Assembly: GCF_014197105.1 (NCBI RefSeq)
Contig: NZ_JACIEV010000001.1
Span: forward strand, 496,001 to 560,000
Source: Sphingomonas jinjuensis
GTDB lineage: Bacteria > Pseudomonadota > Alphaproteobacteria > Sphingomonadales > Sphingomonadaceae
Direction: 5' to 3'
DNA length: 64,000 nucleotides
Notes under the pieces: model-generated
Database searches by the model: none
What the model was told of the DNA's origin: nothing
What the model saw: the letters and a program-made list of their open reading frames with translations, nothing else
Made by a program: the position numbers and the translations under genes
Shown here: in pieces, positions 9,322 to 18,904 of the stretch
How the letters are laid out: every line of letters starts with the position of its first letter
How positions within the stretch are numbered: position 1 is the first letter of the stretch

Positions 9322-9708
9322 ATGCTGACGCTCGTTCTTGCCGCACTCGTCCAGACCGCGACGCCGCTGCCCGGCTCGCTTCCCAACCAGGACCAGCCGC
9401 CGGCGCAGCCGACCGCGCCGGTAGCCGCCGCGAACGGCACGGTCGCCGCCCAGGCCGAGGCGCGCACGATGTCGATGGCGGAAATGAACCAGGACCGTGC
9501 CGCCGCGCTGGCCGCCGATCGCGCCGCCTATCGTGCCGCGGTGCTTGCCCATGCCGCGACGCTGATCGACGACCAGGTCCGCTACGAGCGGCAGGAGGCC
9601 GCCTATGCCGATGCGATGTGGGCGTGGCGCCAGCAGGTGCGTGCGTGCAAGCGCGGCAACAGCCGCGTCTGCAACCAGCCGGTGCCGAGCTACGACACCT
9701 ATTATTGA
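9322..9708 (+). CDS. Small exported protein of unknown function
   Basis: A 128-residue protein I do not recognise. The ATG at 9322 is chosen because GAGGAA lies upstream and a hydrophobic leader (MLTLVLAALVQTATPLPG) follows. A Pro/Ala-rich stretch (NQDQPPAQPTAPVAAANG) leads into an Ala/Arg/Asp-rich helical region with repeated AADRAAYRAAVLAHAA. The end has two cysteines four residues apart (ACKRGNSRVC), suggesting a periplasmic disulfide. It ends seven bases from the convergent ABC ATPase gene. Confidence 0.7.
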   Translation: MLTLVLAALVQTATPLPGSLPNQDQPPAQPTAPVAAANGTVAAQAEARTMSMAEMNQDRAAALAADRAAYRAAVLAHAATLIDDQVRYERQEAAYADAMWAWRQQVRACKRGNSRVCNQPVPSYDTYY

Positions 9709-9715
9709 GTGATCG

Positions 9716-10636
9716 CTACGCCACCGAGCGGGTGAGGCTGAGGAACACGTCCTCGAGATCGGGTTCCTTGGTCGACACGTCGACGATGCCCAGCCCCTCG
9801 GCGGTGATCGCGCCCAGCACCTCGCCGGCATTCACCCGGCTCTTGTCGTAGGTGATCTCGAGCGTGCGGTCGCCGACCAGTGCGATCTTCTGGAAACAGG
9901 CGTTGGCGGGCGGCGCGGCGACGTCGCGGTCGACCGTCACGGCCACGATCTTTTCCTGTGCGCGGCCGACTAGCTCGCGGGTCGGCTCGTTGGCGATCAG
10001 GCGGCCGTGATTGATGATCGCGATGCGATCGCACAGCTCCTCGGCTTCTTCGAGATAATGGGTCGTCAGCACGACGGTGACGCCGGCGGCGTTGAGTTCG
10101 CGGACATAGGCCCACAGCTGCTGGCGAAGCTCGATGTCAACGCCGGCGGTCGGTTCGTCGAGGACGAGGACGGGGGGCGAATGGACCATCGCCTTCGCCA
10201 CCATCAGCCGCCTCTTCATGCCACCCGACAGCGTGCGGGCATAGGCGTTCGCCTTGTCCTCCAGATGGACGGCGCGCAGCAGGTCAAGGCTGCGGCGCTG
10301 GCCCTTGGGGACGCCGTACAGCCCCGCCTGGATCTCCAGCGTCTCGACGGGGGTGAAGAAGGGGTCGAACAGGATTTCCTGGTTAACGATGCCGATCGAG
10401 ACCTTCGCGTTGCGCGGGTGCTCGTCGATATCGAAGCCCCAGATCGTCGCGCGGCCCTCGGTCTTGTTGACCAGTCCGGCGAGGATGTTGATCAGCGTCG
10501 ACTTGCCCGCGCCATTGGGGCCGAGCAGGCCGAAGATCTGGCCGCGCGGCACGTCGAAGCTGACGCCGTCGAGCGCGCGCTTGCCCCCTTTGTAGGTCTT
10601 GCCCAGGCCCTGGATCGAGATCGCCGCGTCCGTCAT
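9716..10636 (-). CDS. ABC transporter ATP-binding protein (ABC-2 exporter type)
   Basis: A 306-residue ATPase subunit. Walker [10 protein letters not shown] is at residues 39-47, the signature LSGGMKRR starts at about 136, Walker B VLVLDEP is at about 156-162, and the H-loop [10 protein letters not shown] follows. The C-terminal extension of about 80 residues is typical of ABC-2 (YadG/CcmA-like) exporters. The ATG at 10636 ([10 protein letters not shown]) gives the normal N-terminus; the frame is open further upstream but adds only non-homologous residues. No permease gene is adjacent on this strand: the next gene downstream is convergent, so the membrane partner must be encoded elsewhere. 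Confidence 0.9.
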   Translation of the reverse strand: MTDAAISIQGLGKTYKGGKRALDGVSFDVPRGQIFGLLGPNGAGKSTLINILAGLVNKTEGRATIWGFDIDEHPRNAKVSIGIVNQEILFDPFFTPVETLEIQAGLYGVPKGQRRSLDLLRAVHLEDKANAYARTLSGGMKRRLMVAKAMVHSPPVLVLDEPTAGVDIELRQQLWAYVRELNAAGVTVVLTTHYLEEAEELCDRIAIINHGRLIANEPTRELVGRAQEKIVAVTVDRDVAAPPANACFQKIALVGDRTLEITYDKSRVNAGEVLGAITAEGLGIVDVSTKEPDLEDVFLSLTRSVA

Positions 10637-10726
10637 GGTGCGATCGATAGGCCGCAGGGCCATCAATGCCAACCACGTATCCGAGACGGATTGAAGCCGG
10701 GCGACGGCATTGCTATCGCACGCCCC

Positions 10727-10960
10727 ATGTTGCCGCCGCCCGAAGTCTCCCGCGTCACCCAGCGCCGCGTCGCCTGCGACGGCGCCACCGACATCCCCGG
10801 CGGCGCCGCGCTGGGCCATCCGCGCGTCTATCTGGAGATCGACGAGACGGGATATGTCGATTGCGGTTATTGCGACCGGCGCTTCGTGCTGGTCGGCGGG
10901 CCCGCCGACGGGGTAGATCAGGCGATGTTGCGTGACCATGGGGATGGCGCGGGGGCCTGA
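10727..10960 (+). CDS. Zinc-finger domain protein, zf-CHCC (NDUFS6-like)
   Basis: A 77-residue protein with the CHCC zinc ligands at C17, H31, C46 and C49 ([18 protein letters not shown]), matching the domain of the mitochondrial complex I subunit NDUFS6. Such small alphaproteobacterial proteins are regarded as counterparts of that accessory subunit. The ATG at 10727 is 90 bases from the divergent ABC gene. A link to the MidA/NDUFAF7-like gene about 4 kb upstream is suggestive only. Confidence 0.85.
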   Translation: MLPPPEVSRVTQRRVACDGATDIPGGAALGHPRVYLEIDETGYVDCGYCDRRFVLVGGPADGVDQAMLRDHGDGAGA

Positions 10961-10984
10961 GGGGTCCTTTTTCGATACCTCATT

Positions 10985-11106
10985 CGTCATTGCTTCGCTA
11001 CGCTCGCAATGACGGGAAGCTCACCGTCATGCTGAACTTGTTTCAGCATCTCTTTGCCACGAGCGTTGCGCCTGCGGATGGAGATCCTGAAACAAGTTCA
11101 GGATGA
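10985..11106. repeat. Two adjacent intergenic palindromes
   Basis: First, CGTCATTGCTTCGC and GCAATGACGG (10985-11014) form a hairpin. Second, CGTCATGCTGAACTTGTTTCAGCATC with GATCCTGAAACAAGTTCAGGATGA (11025-11106) is a copy of the CGTCATGCTGAAC family. They fill the gap between the zinc-finger gene and the convergent N-acetyltransferase gene. Confidence 0.75.
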
Positions 11107-11114
11107 GGAGGGAC

Positions 11115-11933
11115 TCAGAACAACCCCAGCCCCGCCAGCTCTTCGGGCGTCAAATCGATGCCGAACATCAGGCTCATGCGCATGCGATAGACGCGGGGGT
11201 CGGTGATCTCGGCGTCGCTGCCCTCGCCCGCCGCCATGCGCGCATAGGAGCGATCGGTCAGCTTCGCGAAGCCGTGGGGCAGGATGATGCTGGCGATGAC
11301 GTGGCGGACGAAGCGGCTGTCGGGGTGCGACTGAGTCCACCAATTGCCCATCATGAGGTCGGCGTCGGGCACCTCGGCGGTGGTGAAGCTGAACTGGCGT
11401 TGCCAGCCGGGCGCGGTGTTGCGGCCGTCGGTGGTGGCGGGATCGCCCTCGCGCCACAAGGTCCATTCGCCGTCTTCGTGCGACAGGCGGAAGGTGGCGC
11501 CGTCGGGTGCGGTCGCTGCGGCGCCATCGACCAGTGGCATGACCGGGGCATAGCTGCCGCCGAAGCCGGCGTCGGCGATCCACGGTGCGCCCCCGAGCGT
11601 CACCAGGCTGAGCGTATGGGTGAGCGGCGGGGTCGCCTCGGCGCCCAGCCAGACGCGGGCGAGCAGCGGGCGCGCCTCGAAGCCGAGGTCGGCCAGCGCG
11701 TCGAGGAACAGGCGGTTCTGCTCGAAGCAATAGCCGCCACGGCGCTGGCCCACGAGCTTGGCGAAGACCGAGACGGAGTCGATCGCGATGCCGCGGCCAA
11801 GGCGGATGTCGAGGTTCTCGAACGGGATCGCGGTGCGATGTGCGAACTGCAGCCGCTGCAGGCCGGCGGCGTCGAGCGTGGGGCGCGCGGGCATGCCGAT
11901 GCGCTCCAGATAGGGTTGGAGGGCGAAGCTCAC
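11115..11933 (-). CDS. Arylamine N-acetyltransferase
   Basis: A 272-residue NAT that moves acetyl (or another acyl) groups from CoA to arylamines, hydrazines or amide-synthase type substrates. The catalytic triad is clear: C69 in RRGGYCFEQN, H106 in PPLTHTLSL and D121 in WIADAGFGG, near the canonical Cys69/His107/Asp122 numbering. The GTG start at 11933 overlaps the stop of the upstream acyl-CoA dehydrogenase (GTGA), so the two are probably co-translated. Whether they share a pathway is unknown. Confidence 0.93.
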   Translation of the reverse strand: MSFALQPYLERIGMPARPTLDAAGLQRLQFAHRTAIPFENLDIRLGRGIAIDSVSVFAKLVGQRRGGYCFEQNRLFLDALADLGFEARPLLARVWLGAEATPPLTHTLSLVTLGGAPWIADAGFGGSYAPVMPLVDGAAATAPDGATFRLSHEDGEWTLWREGDPATTDGRNTAPGWQRQFSFTTAEVPDADLMMGNWWTQSHPDSRFVRHVIASIILPHGFAKLTDRSYARMAAGEGSDAEITDPRVYRMRMSLMFGIDLTPEELAGLGLF

Positions 11934-13618
11934 GCCGCGAACGCCTCGGCGGGGACCGCATAGAGCTGGCTGGCGGGCGCGGTGGCGGCGGCGCACAGGC
12001 CGAGCGCCTCGGGCACGATCTGGTCGAGGTAGAAGGCGACGCTGGCGCGCTTCATCTGCGCGAAACTGTCGTCGCCCTCGACCATCCGGCTCTGGCGTTC
12101 GAGCAGCCAGCCGCAGGTCGCGACCGACAGCATCGTCAGGAACGGATAGCTGGCGGCGAGCTTGTCGTCGGCGTCGCTGGTCTGGAGCGTGCGGCCGAGC
12201 GCGTCGCACGCCTCGATCAGCGACTTGAGGTCCGCATGCTCCGCCTCAGCCGCCATGTCGGCGATCAGGCGAGCGAAGCCGCCGCCGTTGTCGAGCGCGA
12301 GCTTGCGGCCGACGAGGTCGGCGGCCTGGATACCGTTGGTGCCCTCGTAGATCGGCGTGATGCGCGCATCGCGGAAGAACTGCGCGGCGCCCGTCTCCTC
12401 GACATAGCCCATGCCGCCGTGCACCTGAATGCCGAGGCTGGCGACCTCGTTGCCCAGATCGGTGGCATGCGCCTTGGCCAGTGGGGTGACCATCTCGACG
12501 CGCAGATTGGCGTCGCGATCGCCCAGCGTGGCGCGATCGACCTGGCCCGCGGCGTAATAGACCAAAGCGCGCGCCGCCTGGGTCTGCGCCTTCATCCGCA
12601 GCAGCATGCGGCGGACGTCGGGATGCTCGACGATCCGCGCGGGGCCATCGGCGCGGGCACCCTGAACGCGGTCGAGCGCATAGGCGACCGCGGCCTGGGT
12701 CGCGGCCTCTGCCACCTGCACCCCTTGCAGGCCGACGTTGAGGCGGGCGTTGTTCATCATCGTGAACATCGCGCGGATGCCACCATATTCGGGACCGATC
12801 AGCTCGCCGGTGCAATCGTCGTTATCGCCGAACGACAGGACGCAGGTGGGCGAGGCGTGGAGCCCCATCTTGTGCTCGATCGACACGACGCGAACGTCGT
12901 TCCGGGTGCCGTCCTCGCGGATCTTGGGCACCAGGAACAGCGAGATGCCGCGCGTGCCCTTGGGCGCGTCGGGGGTGCGGGCGAGGACGAGGTGGACGAT
13001 GTTGTCGGCCATGTCGTGATCGCCGAACGAGATGTAGATCTTGGTGCCCTTGATGCTCCAGCGGCCGTCACCAAGCGGGGTCGCCATGGTGCGCAGCGCG
13101 CCGACGTCGCTGCCCGCCTGCGGCTCGGTGAGGTTCATCGTGCCGGTCCATTCGCCGGTCGCGAGCTTGGGCAGGTAGGTGGCCTGCTGCTCGGGGCTGC
13201 CGTGATGCGCCAGCGCCTCGATCGCGCCGACGGTCAGCGTCGGGCAGAGCGCGAAGCCCATGTTGGCGCTGCCGAGCGTCTCCAGCACCGCCGACTGGAT
13301 CGCGAAGGGCAGACCCTGGCCGCCCCATTCCTCCGCGACGCCGATCGTGCCCCAGCCGCCCTCGACATAGGCCTGATAGGCGGCGCGATAGCCGTCGGGC
13401 ATGTGGACGCCCTCGGGGCTCCACTTCGCACCGACGGTGTCGCCGGCACGGTTGAGCGGCGCCCATTCGCCAATGGCGAACTGGCCGACCCCCTCCAGCA
13501 CCGCGTCGACGACGTCGTCGCTCGCCGCAGCGAAGCGCTCGCTCCTGGCGAGCTCGGGCACGCCGGCGACGGTGTCGAGGACGAAGCGCTGCTCGCGCAC
13601 GGCGGGGGTGAAGGGCAT
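11930..13618 (-). CDS. Acyl-CoA dehydrogenase (DmdC-like, with C-terminal domain)
   Basis: A 562-residue FAD-dependent acyl-CoA dehydrogenase, longer than the roughly 385-residue short-chain enzymes and matching the 3-methylmercaptopropionyl-CoA dehydrogenase (DmdC)-like group with an extra C-terminal helical domain. Family landmarks are MNLTEPQAGSDVGALRT and QVHGGMGYVEETGAAQFFRDARI followed by TPIYEGTNGIQ. The N-terminus (MPFTPAVREQRFVLDTV) is usual for the group. The substrate is not defined by sequence; many such proteins act on medium or long acyl-CoAs rather than DMSP products. It is translationally coupled to the N-acetyltransferase and divergent from sua5. Confidence 0.9.
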   Translation of the reverse strand: MPFTPAVREQRFVLDTVAGVPELARSERFAAASDDVVDAVLEGVGQFAIGEWAPLNRAGDTVGAKWSPEGVHMPDGYRAAYQAYVEGGWGTIGVAEEWGGQGLPFAIQSAVLETLGSANMGFALCPTLTVGAIEALAHHGSPEQQATYLPKLATGEWTGTMNLTEPQAGSDVGALRTMATPLGDGRWSIKGTKIYISFGDHDMADNIVHLVLARTPDAPKGTRGISLFLVPKIREDGTRNDVRVVSIEHKMGLHASPTCVLSFGDNDDCTGELIGPEYGGIRAMFTMMNNARLNVGLQGVQVAEAATQAAVAYALDRVQGARADGPARIVEHPDVRRMLLRMKAQTQAARALVYYAAGQVDRATLGDRDANLRVEMVTPLAKAHATDLGNEVASLGIQVHGGMGYVEETGAAQFFRDARITPIYEGTNGIQAADLVGRKLALDNGGGFARLIADMAAEAEHADLKSLIEACDALGRTLQTSDADDKLAASYPFLTMLSVATCGWLLERQSRMVEGDDSFAQMKRASVAFYLDQIVPEALGLCAAATAPASQLYAVPAEAFAA

Positions 13619-13656
13619 CGCTTTCTCCTAAGCTTTGGCGCGCTATAGGCGAAGCG

Positions 13657-14565
13657 ATGGCCGCGCCCAATATCCTTGCCTTCTCGGACCGTACGATCGC
13701 CGAGGCCGCGCGGCTGATCGCCGCGGGCGGCATCGTCGCGGTGCCGACCGAGACGGTCTATGGCCTCGCCGCCGATGCGACCAACGCGGCGGCCGTAGCG
13801 GCAATCTATGCGGCGAAGGGACGGCCGAGCTTCAACCCGCTGATCGTCCATGTCCTCGATCTGGCGGCGGCGGAGGAGATTGCGGTGGTCGACGACGCGG
13901 CGCGCGATCTGGCGGCGCGGTTCTGGCCGGGGCCGCTGACGATGGTGCTGCCGCTGCGGCGCGAATCGAGGATCGCGTCGCTGGTGACCGCGGGGCTCGA
14001 CACGGTGGCGGTGCGGGTGCCGGCGCACCGCGCGATGCGGGCGCTGCTGGCGGCGACGGCCAAGCCGCTCGCGGCGCCGTCGGCGAATGCGAGCAATGCG
14101 ATCAGCCCGACGCGCGCCGGCCATGTCGCCGCGAGCCTGGGCGAGCGGGTGCCGCTGATCATCGACGATGGTCCCTGTGCGGACGGGGTCGAATCGACGA
14201 TCGTCAAGGATGGCGTCGTCCTGCGGCCGGGGCCGATCTCGGCGGACGTCCTCGGTTTCGGTCGGGGCGGGTCGGACAGGATCGAGGCGCCCGGGCAGCT
14301 GGCGAGCCATTATGCGCCGAACAAGCCGGTGCGGCTGGACGCGACCGAGGCGCGGGACGGCGAGTTTCTGATCGGGTTCGGCGCGGTCTCCGGGAACGTG
14401 ACCCTATCGGCGATGGGTGACGTGGTCGAGGCGGCAGCGCGCTTGTTCGACCTGCTGCATATCGCGGATGCTTCGACGGCGGCGCGAATTGCGGTGGCGC
14501 CGGTGCGGGATGTCGGGGTTGGAGAGGCGATCAACGATCGGTTGCGGCGCGCGGCGCATCGCTGA
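13657..14565 (+). CDS. sua5: L-threonylcarbamoyladenylate synthase (Sua5/YciO/YrdC)
   Basis: A 302-residue enzyme making threonylcarbamoyl-AMP from threonine, bicarbonate and ATP for the t6A37 modification of ANN-decoding tRNAs. The YrdC domain shows VPTETVYGLAADA and the K-x-R/NPL motif AKGRPSFNPLIVHV, then PSANASNAISPT. A Sua5-specific C-terminal domain follows (ASHYAPNKPVRLDA onwards), separating it from short TsaC proteins. The ATG at 13657 lies 38 bases from the divergent acyl-CoA dehydrogenase start. Confidence 0.95.
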   Translation: MAAPNILAFSDRTIAEAARLIAAGGIVAVPTETVYGLAADATNAAAVAAIYAAKGRPSFNPLIVHVLDLAAAEEIAVVDDAARDLAARFWPGPLTMVLPLRRESRIASLVTAGLDTVAVRVPAHRAMRALLAATAKPLAAPSANASNAISPTRAGHVAASLGERVPLIIDDGPCADGVESTIVKDGVVLRPGPISADVLGFGRGGSDRIEAPGQLASHYAPNKPVRLDATEARDGEFLIGFGAVSGNVTLSAMGDVVEAAARLFDLLHIADASTAARIAVAPVRDVGVGEAINDRLRRAAHR

Positions 14566-14651
14566 CGGTCGACATCCCGGCCTTGGGCTCGAGTCGATGG
14601 TTGGCGAGCGACTCGGCCAGGAACGCCCTTAGTCGCCCATGGACGGATGGG

Positions 14652-14735
14652 CCCCGGGTCGAGCCCGGGGTGACACTTGGGGATGAGGCCGTCCGTGCAC
14701 CACCGCCGTCATGCTGAACTTTGTTCAGGATGACG
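14652..14735. repeat. GC hairpin CCCCGGG/CCCGGGG plus CGTCATGCTGAAC-type half element
   Basis: CCCCGGGTCGAGCCCGGGG (14652-14670) is a perfect 7-bp stem, followed at 14708-14735 by CGTCATGCTGAACTTTGTTCAGGATGACG, a compact palindrome of the repeat family seen elsewhere here. They lie between the convergent sua5 and msrA genes and probably end transcription from either side. Confidence 0.65.
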
Positions 14736-14752
14736 GGCGGTCTTCGCGGCGT

Positions 14753-15295
<543 letters not shown>

Positions 15296-15364
15296 GGATC
15301 AGGTCTCCTGTTCTTTCTCCTTATGTAGGAAGCGGCTAGGCGGGGCGCAAAGGGAGTAGCCGAT

Positions 15365-16363
15365 ATGCTTGCTGGCAAGGTGATGGTGACGGGCGGGGCC
15401 GGGTATATCGGCAGCCATGCGGTACTGGCGCTGCTCGACGCCGGGTACGAGGTGGTCGTCGTCGACAACCTGGTCACCGGGTTCGACTGGGCGGTCGACC
15501 CGCGCGCGACGCTGGTCGTGGCGAATGTCGCCGACGACGACAAGGTGCGCGCCACGATCCGCGAGCATGGCGTGAAGGCGATCATGCACTTTGCGGGATC
15601 GATCATCGTCCCCGAATCGGTGGTCGATCCGCTCAAATATTACCGCAACAACACCGCCGCCTCGCGCGCGCTGATCGAGAGCGCCGTGGTGGAGGGCGTG
15701 CCGCACTTCATCTTCTCGTCGACCGCGGCGACCTATGGCACGCCCGACCATGTGCCGATCGCGGAGGACGATCCGCAGCGGCCGATCAACCCCTATGGCA
15801 TGTCGAAGCTGATGACCGAGGCGATGCTGCGCGATGTCGCGGCGGCGCATCCGATGAACTTCGCCGCGCTGCGTTATTTTAACGTTGCCGGCGCCGATCC
15901 GCAGGTGCGCAGCGGCCAATCGACCGCGGGCGCGACTCACCTGATCAAGGTGGCGGTCGAGGCGGCGACGGGGCGGCGCGAGCATGTGTCGGTCTATGGC
16001 ACCGACTTCGACACCGCCGACGGCACGGGGGTGCGCGACTATATCCACGTCAGCGATCTCGCCGCGGCGCACGTCCATGCGCTGGAGTGGCTGGTCGCGC
16101 ATCCGGGCGACAGCACGCTACTCAACTGCGGCTATGGCAAGGGTTTCTCGGTCAACGAGGTGCTCGACGCGGTCGATCGGGTGACGAACATGACGATCGA
16201 GCGCCGCTACGAAGGGCGCCGCGCGGGCGATCCGGCGGCGCTGGTGGCGGACAATCGCGCGATCCTGGCGACGCTGCCGTGGCGGCCGGCGCGCGACGAC
16301 CTCGACGCGATCGTCCGCGATGCGCTGGCGTGGGAGCGCAAGCTCGCCGAGATGGGGAAGTAG
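15365..16363 (+). CDS. galE: UDP-glucose 4-epimerase
   Basis: A 332-residue extended-SDR enzyme interconverting UDP-glucose and UDP-galactose for polysaccharide and LPS synthesis. It has the NAD-binding motif VTGGAGYIGSHAVLALLDAG, the serine region FSSTAATYG and the catalytic YxxxK in NPYGMSKLMTE. LRYFNVAGADP and GVRDYIHVSDLA are GalE hallmarks. It is preceded by a short leader and is convergent with the PAP2 gene three bases away. Confidence 0.95.
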   Translation: MLAGKVMVTGGAGYIGSHAVLALLDAGYEVVVVDNLVTGFDWAVDPRATLVVANVADDDKVRATIREHGVKAIMHFAGSIIVPESVVDPLKYYRNNTAASRALIESAVVEGVPHFIFSSTAATYGTPDHVPIAEDDPQRPINPYGMSKLMTEAMLRDVAAAHPMNFAALRYFNVAGADPQVRSGQSTAGATHLIKVAVEAATGRREHVSVYGTDFDTADGTGVRDYIHVSDLAAAHVHALEWLVAHPGDSTLLNCGYGKGFSVNEVLDAVDRVTNMTIERRYEGRRAGDPAALVADNRAILATLPWRPARDDLDAIVRDALAWERKLAEMGK

Positions 16364-16366
16364 GGG

Positions 16367-17092
16367 CTAGCGCTCGCCGCCGATCGCGGCGCGGGCCTTG
16401 GCGGTGGCGAGCCACCAGCCGAGCGCCCAAAGCGTGCCGAGCGACCAGCCCGCCAGCACGTCGCTCGGCCAATGGACGCCCAGATACACCCGGCTGGTGC
16501 CGATCAGCCCGACCAGCAGCACCGCGACGATCAGCCCGTAGCGGCGCAGGGCGCGGTCGGGCGTCACCTGGCCGACCAGCGCGGCGAGCGTCAGGTAGAC
16601 GATCGCGCTGGCGGTCGCATGGCCGCTGGGGAAGCTGTAGCCCTTCGCCGAGACCAGATGCTCGACGATGTCGGGGCGCGCGCGGACGACGTGGTTCTTG
16701 ACCAGTTCGATCAGCCAGGCGCCGCTGAGGCTGGCGGCGACGAGCGCGAGCGCGGTCAGCCACAGCCTTTTCACCAGCAATGCGCCGGCGGCGATCACGA
16801 CGATCAGCGTCAACACGTCGCCGCCGCCGAGCGCGGTGACGTCGGCCAGGAAGCGCGGCAGCCATGACGGGCCGCCCCAGCTGCGCAAGCCCAGGATGAT
16901 CGCGCGATCGAAGCCGAACGGATAGTGATCGACGACGAGCCCGAGGCCCAGCGCCAAGGCGATGACCGCGGCGAGCAGCCCGATCCCGGCAAGTTCGGAC
17001 GGCAGGCGGCGGCGCGGGGCGGGGGTCGTCATCGACGCCACGCGTACCGCATCAGGCCTGCGATCGGGCAAGGCTTTTCGCCGCTCGATCAT
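16367..17092 (-). CDS. PAP2-family membrane phosphatase
   Basis: A 241-residue membrane protein with the three PAP2 motifs: KNHVVRARP, FPSGHATAS and SRVYLGVHWPSDVLAG. Members dephosphorylate phosphatidate, undecaprenyl diphosphate or related lipids at the periplasmic face. Several hydrophobic segments precede the active site. I take the ATG at 17092 because it overlaps the upstream metallophosphoesterase stop (ATGA); an alternative ATG at 17032 (MTTPAPRRR) would drop a 20-residue basic leader. Together the pair may serve lipid carrier recycling, which is inference. Confidence 0.85.
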   Translation of the reverse strand: MIERRKALPDRRPDAVRVASMTTPAPRRRLPSELAGIGLLAAVIALALGLGLVVDHYPFGFDRAIILGLRSWGGPSWLPRFLADVTALGGGDVLTLIVVIAAGALLVKRLWLTALALVAASLSGAWLIELVKNHVVRARPDIVEHLVSAKGYSFPSGHATASAIVYLTLAALVGQVTPDRALRRYGLIVAVLLVGLIGTSRVYLGVHWPSDVLAGWSLGTLWALGWWLATAKARAAIGGER

Positions 17093-18105
17093 GGACGTGC
17101 CCGCAGGGTGAAGCGCGTGATCTCCGACGGAACGCCGAGCCGGAGCGCGAAGCCCGGCCACAAACCCGTCCCATTGCCGACGTACAGCGTCATGTCGCCG
17201 ACGGCGTAGCGGCCCGATACGAAGCCGGCGTTGCCGCGGGCGACGAGGCGGTCGAGGCCGAGGATCATGCCGCCGTGGGTGTGACCCGACAGCTGCAAGG
17301 CGACCCCCTGCGCGGCGGAGCGGCGCGCATTGCGCGGCTGGTGGTCGAGCAGGACGACCGGCGCGCCGGCGGGTGCGCCGCGCAGCGCGGCGGCAAGATC
17401 GGGGGCGGCCTCGCCGACGCTGGGCGCCGACAGATCGGTGACGCCGGCCACGACCAGCCGGGCGTCGCCGCGCGCGATGACGCGATGGGCGTTGGGCAGC
17501 ATCGCCAGCCCCATGCCGGACAGGTGGCGCATCCATTCGGCATAGTCGAAGAAATATTCGTGGTTGCCGGGGATCGCGTAAACGCCGTCCGGGGCCGCCA
17601 GCTGCCGCAACGGCTCGACGGCGTCGCGGCGCATGGCGAGCGAGCCGTCGATGAAGTCGCCGGTGACGACGATCACGTCGGCGCCGGCTGCGTTGGTCCG
17701 TTCGACCACCGCCTGCGCCCAGCGACGGGTGAAGAGGCGGCTGATGTGAAGATCAGTCAGCTGGACGATCCGATAGCCGTCGAACGCGGCCGGAAGCCCG
17801 CGAATCGCCACCGTCACGTCGCGGACCGGCGGCACGCGGATCGCATTGGCGACGCCGATCGCGGCGAGCAGCGCCGCCAAGCCGCCGATGGCGTACCGCA
17901 GCATAGCCGGTTCGCGGATGGTCGACCGGCTGACCGCCATCGTCAGCAAGGCGCCGAGATCGAGGAGCAGCTGGAAGACGGCAAGCAGGACGAGCGCGCC
18001 GAACGCCCAGTTGAACAGGATCACGACCACGCGCGGAAACTCGGGCGCGAAGACCGAACCCGAGGACAGCCGGCTCCAGAAATGAAACTGCGACGCGGCC
18101 AGCAT
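17089..18105 (-). CDS. Membrane-anchored metallophosphoesterase
   Basis: A YkuE-type calcineurin-like phosphoesterase with membrane segments at the N-terminus and the full metal motif set: LTDLHIS, VTGDFIDGS, IPGNHEYFFDY and SGHTHGGM. From the ATG at 18105 it is 338 residues. However, the same frame stays open and family-like for 34 further codons upstream (hydrophobic IVFAIPTLLVLARWLWPLPL) with no ATG, GTG or TTG. GGAG sits seven bases before an ATC at 18207, which is a candidate non-standard start. Some members act on lipid A precursors or phospholipids; the substrate here is unknown. It is coupled to the PAP2 gene downstream. Confidence 0.85.
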   Translation of the reverse strand: MLAASQFHFWSRLSSGSVFAPEFPRVVVILFNWAFGALVLLAVFQLLLDLGALLTMAVSRSTIREPAMLRYAIGGLAALLAAIGVANAIRVPPVRDVTVAIRGLPAAFDGYRIVQLTDLHISRLFTRRWAQAVVERTNAAGADVIVVTGDFIDGSLAMRRDAVEPLRQLAAPDGVYAIPGNHEYFFDYAEWMRHLSGMGLAMLPNAHRVIARGDARLVVAGVTDLSAPSVGEAAPDLAAALRGAPAGAPVVLLDHQPRNARRSAAQGVALQLSGHTHGGMILGLDRLVARGNAGFVSGRYAVGDMTLYVGNGTGLWPGFALRLGVPSEITRFTLRARP

Positions 18106-18343
18106 CAGCAGCCCCGCAGGGATCTTCGCCCACAGTGGGAGCGGCAGCGGCCACAGCCACCGTGCGAGGACGAGCAGCGTCGGGATGGCGAAGACGATGT
18201 TGAAGATGTCGGATCTCCGGGATTTCAGGCGCTGTGCCGCTGCTCAACGATGCTCAGGCGGCGAGTGTCCGCCGACGTACCGCTTGAGCCATGTGGTGGC
18301 ATCGGCGCTTGGCGGATCGTCCGGCGTCGGCCAGACCGCCGCC

Positions 18344-18904
18344 ATGAAGGTATTCCTGGATTTCGAGGCGTCGTCACTGTCCGACCACAGCTTTCCGGTC
18401 GAGGTGGCGTGGGTGTTCCAGGACGGCCGCAGCGAAAGCCACCTGATCCGGCCCGCACCGGACTGGACCGATTGGGATGCGGAGGCCGAGGCGATTCACG
18501 GCCTCAGCCGCGACATGCTGGCGACCGACGGCGAGCCGCACGAGGTCGTCGCGAGCCGGATGGTCGAGGCGCTGGCCGACCACGAGCTGTTCGCCAGCGC
18601 GCCGTCGTGGGACGGCAAGTGGCTGAGCGCGCTGTTGCGCGGCGCCGGCCTGCCCCGCCATGCGCTGCGGTTGCGCGACACCGACGAGGCGATGCGGGCG
18701 ACCGCCACCGAGATCCTGCAGGGGGTGGTGCCGGGCGCACGGCTCGACGTCGAGGTGCATGCGCTGGTCGCGCAGGCGAATGCGGGAAAGCAGGCCGACC
18801 CTGCCCACCGCGCGCTCGCCGATGCGCAGGAGGAATATGCCACCTGGTGCCGGCTGAGACAGGCGGCGCGGGAGCTGGCCGGGCGCGGCGCCGACGGAGC
18901 CTAG
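18344..18904 (+). CDS. DnaQ-like 3'-5' exonuclease
   Basis: A 186-residue DEDD-type exonuclease. The N-terminal MKVFLDFEASSLSDHSFPVE carries the ExoI motif (D6, E8), with the rest of the acidic set spread through SAPSWDGKW and the C-terminal HRALADAQEE (ExoIII-like H/D). It resembles stand-alone RNase T/DnaQ-fold exonucleases rather than a polymerase epsilon subunit. The ATG at 18344 is chosen for the conserved start; the upstream extension is not homologous. Its stop overlaps the convergent SDR gene by four bases. Confidence 0.75.
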   Translation: MKVFLDFEASSLSDHSFPVEVAWVFQDGRSESHLIRPAPDWTDWDAEAEAIHGLSRDMLATDGEPHEVVASRMVEALADHELFASAPSWDGKWLSALLRGAGLPRHALRLRDTDEAMRATATEILQGVVPGARLDVEVHALVAQANAGKQADPAHRALADAQEEYATWCRLRQAARELAGRGADGA

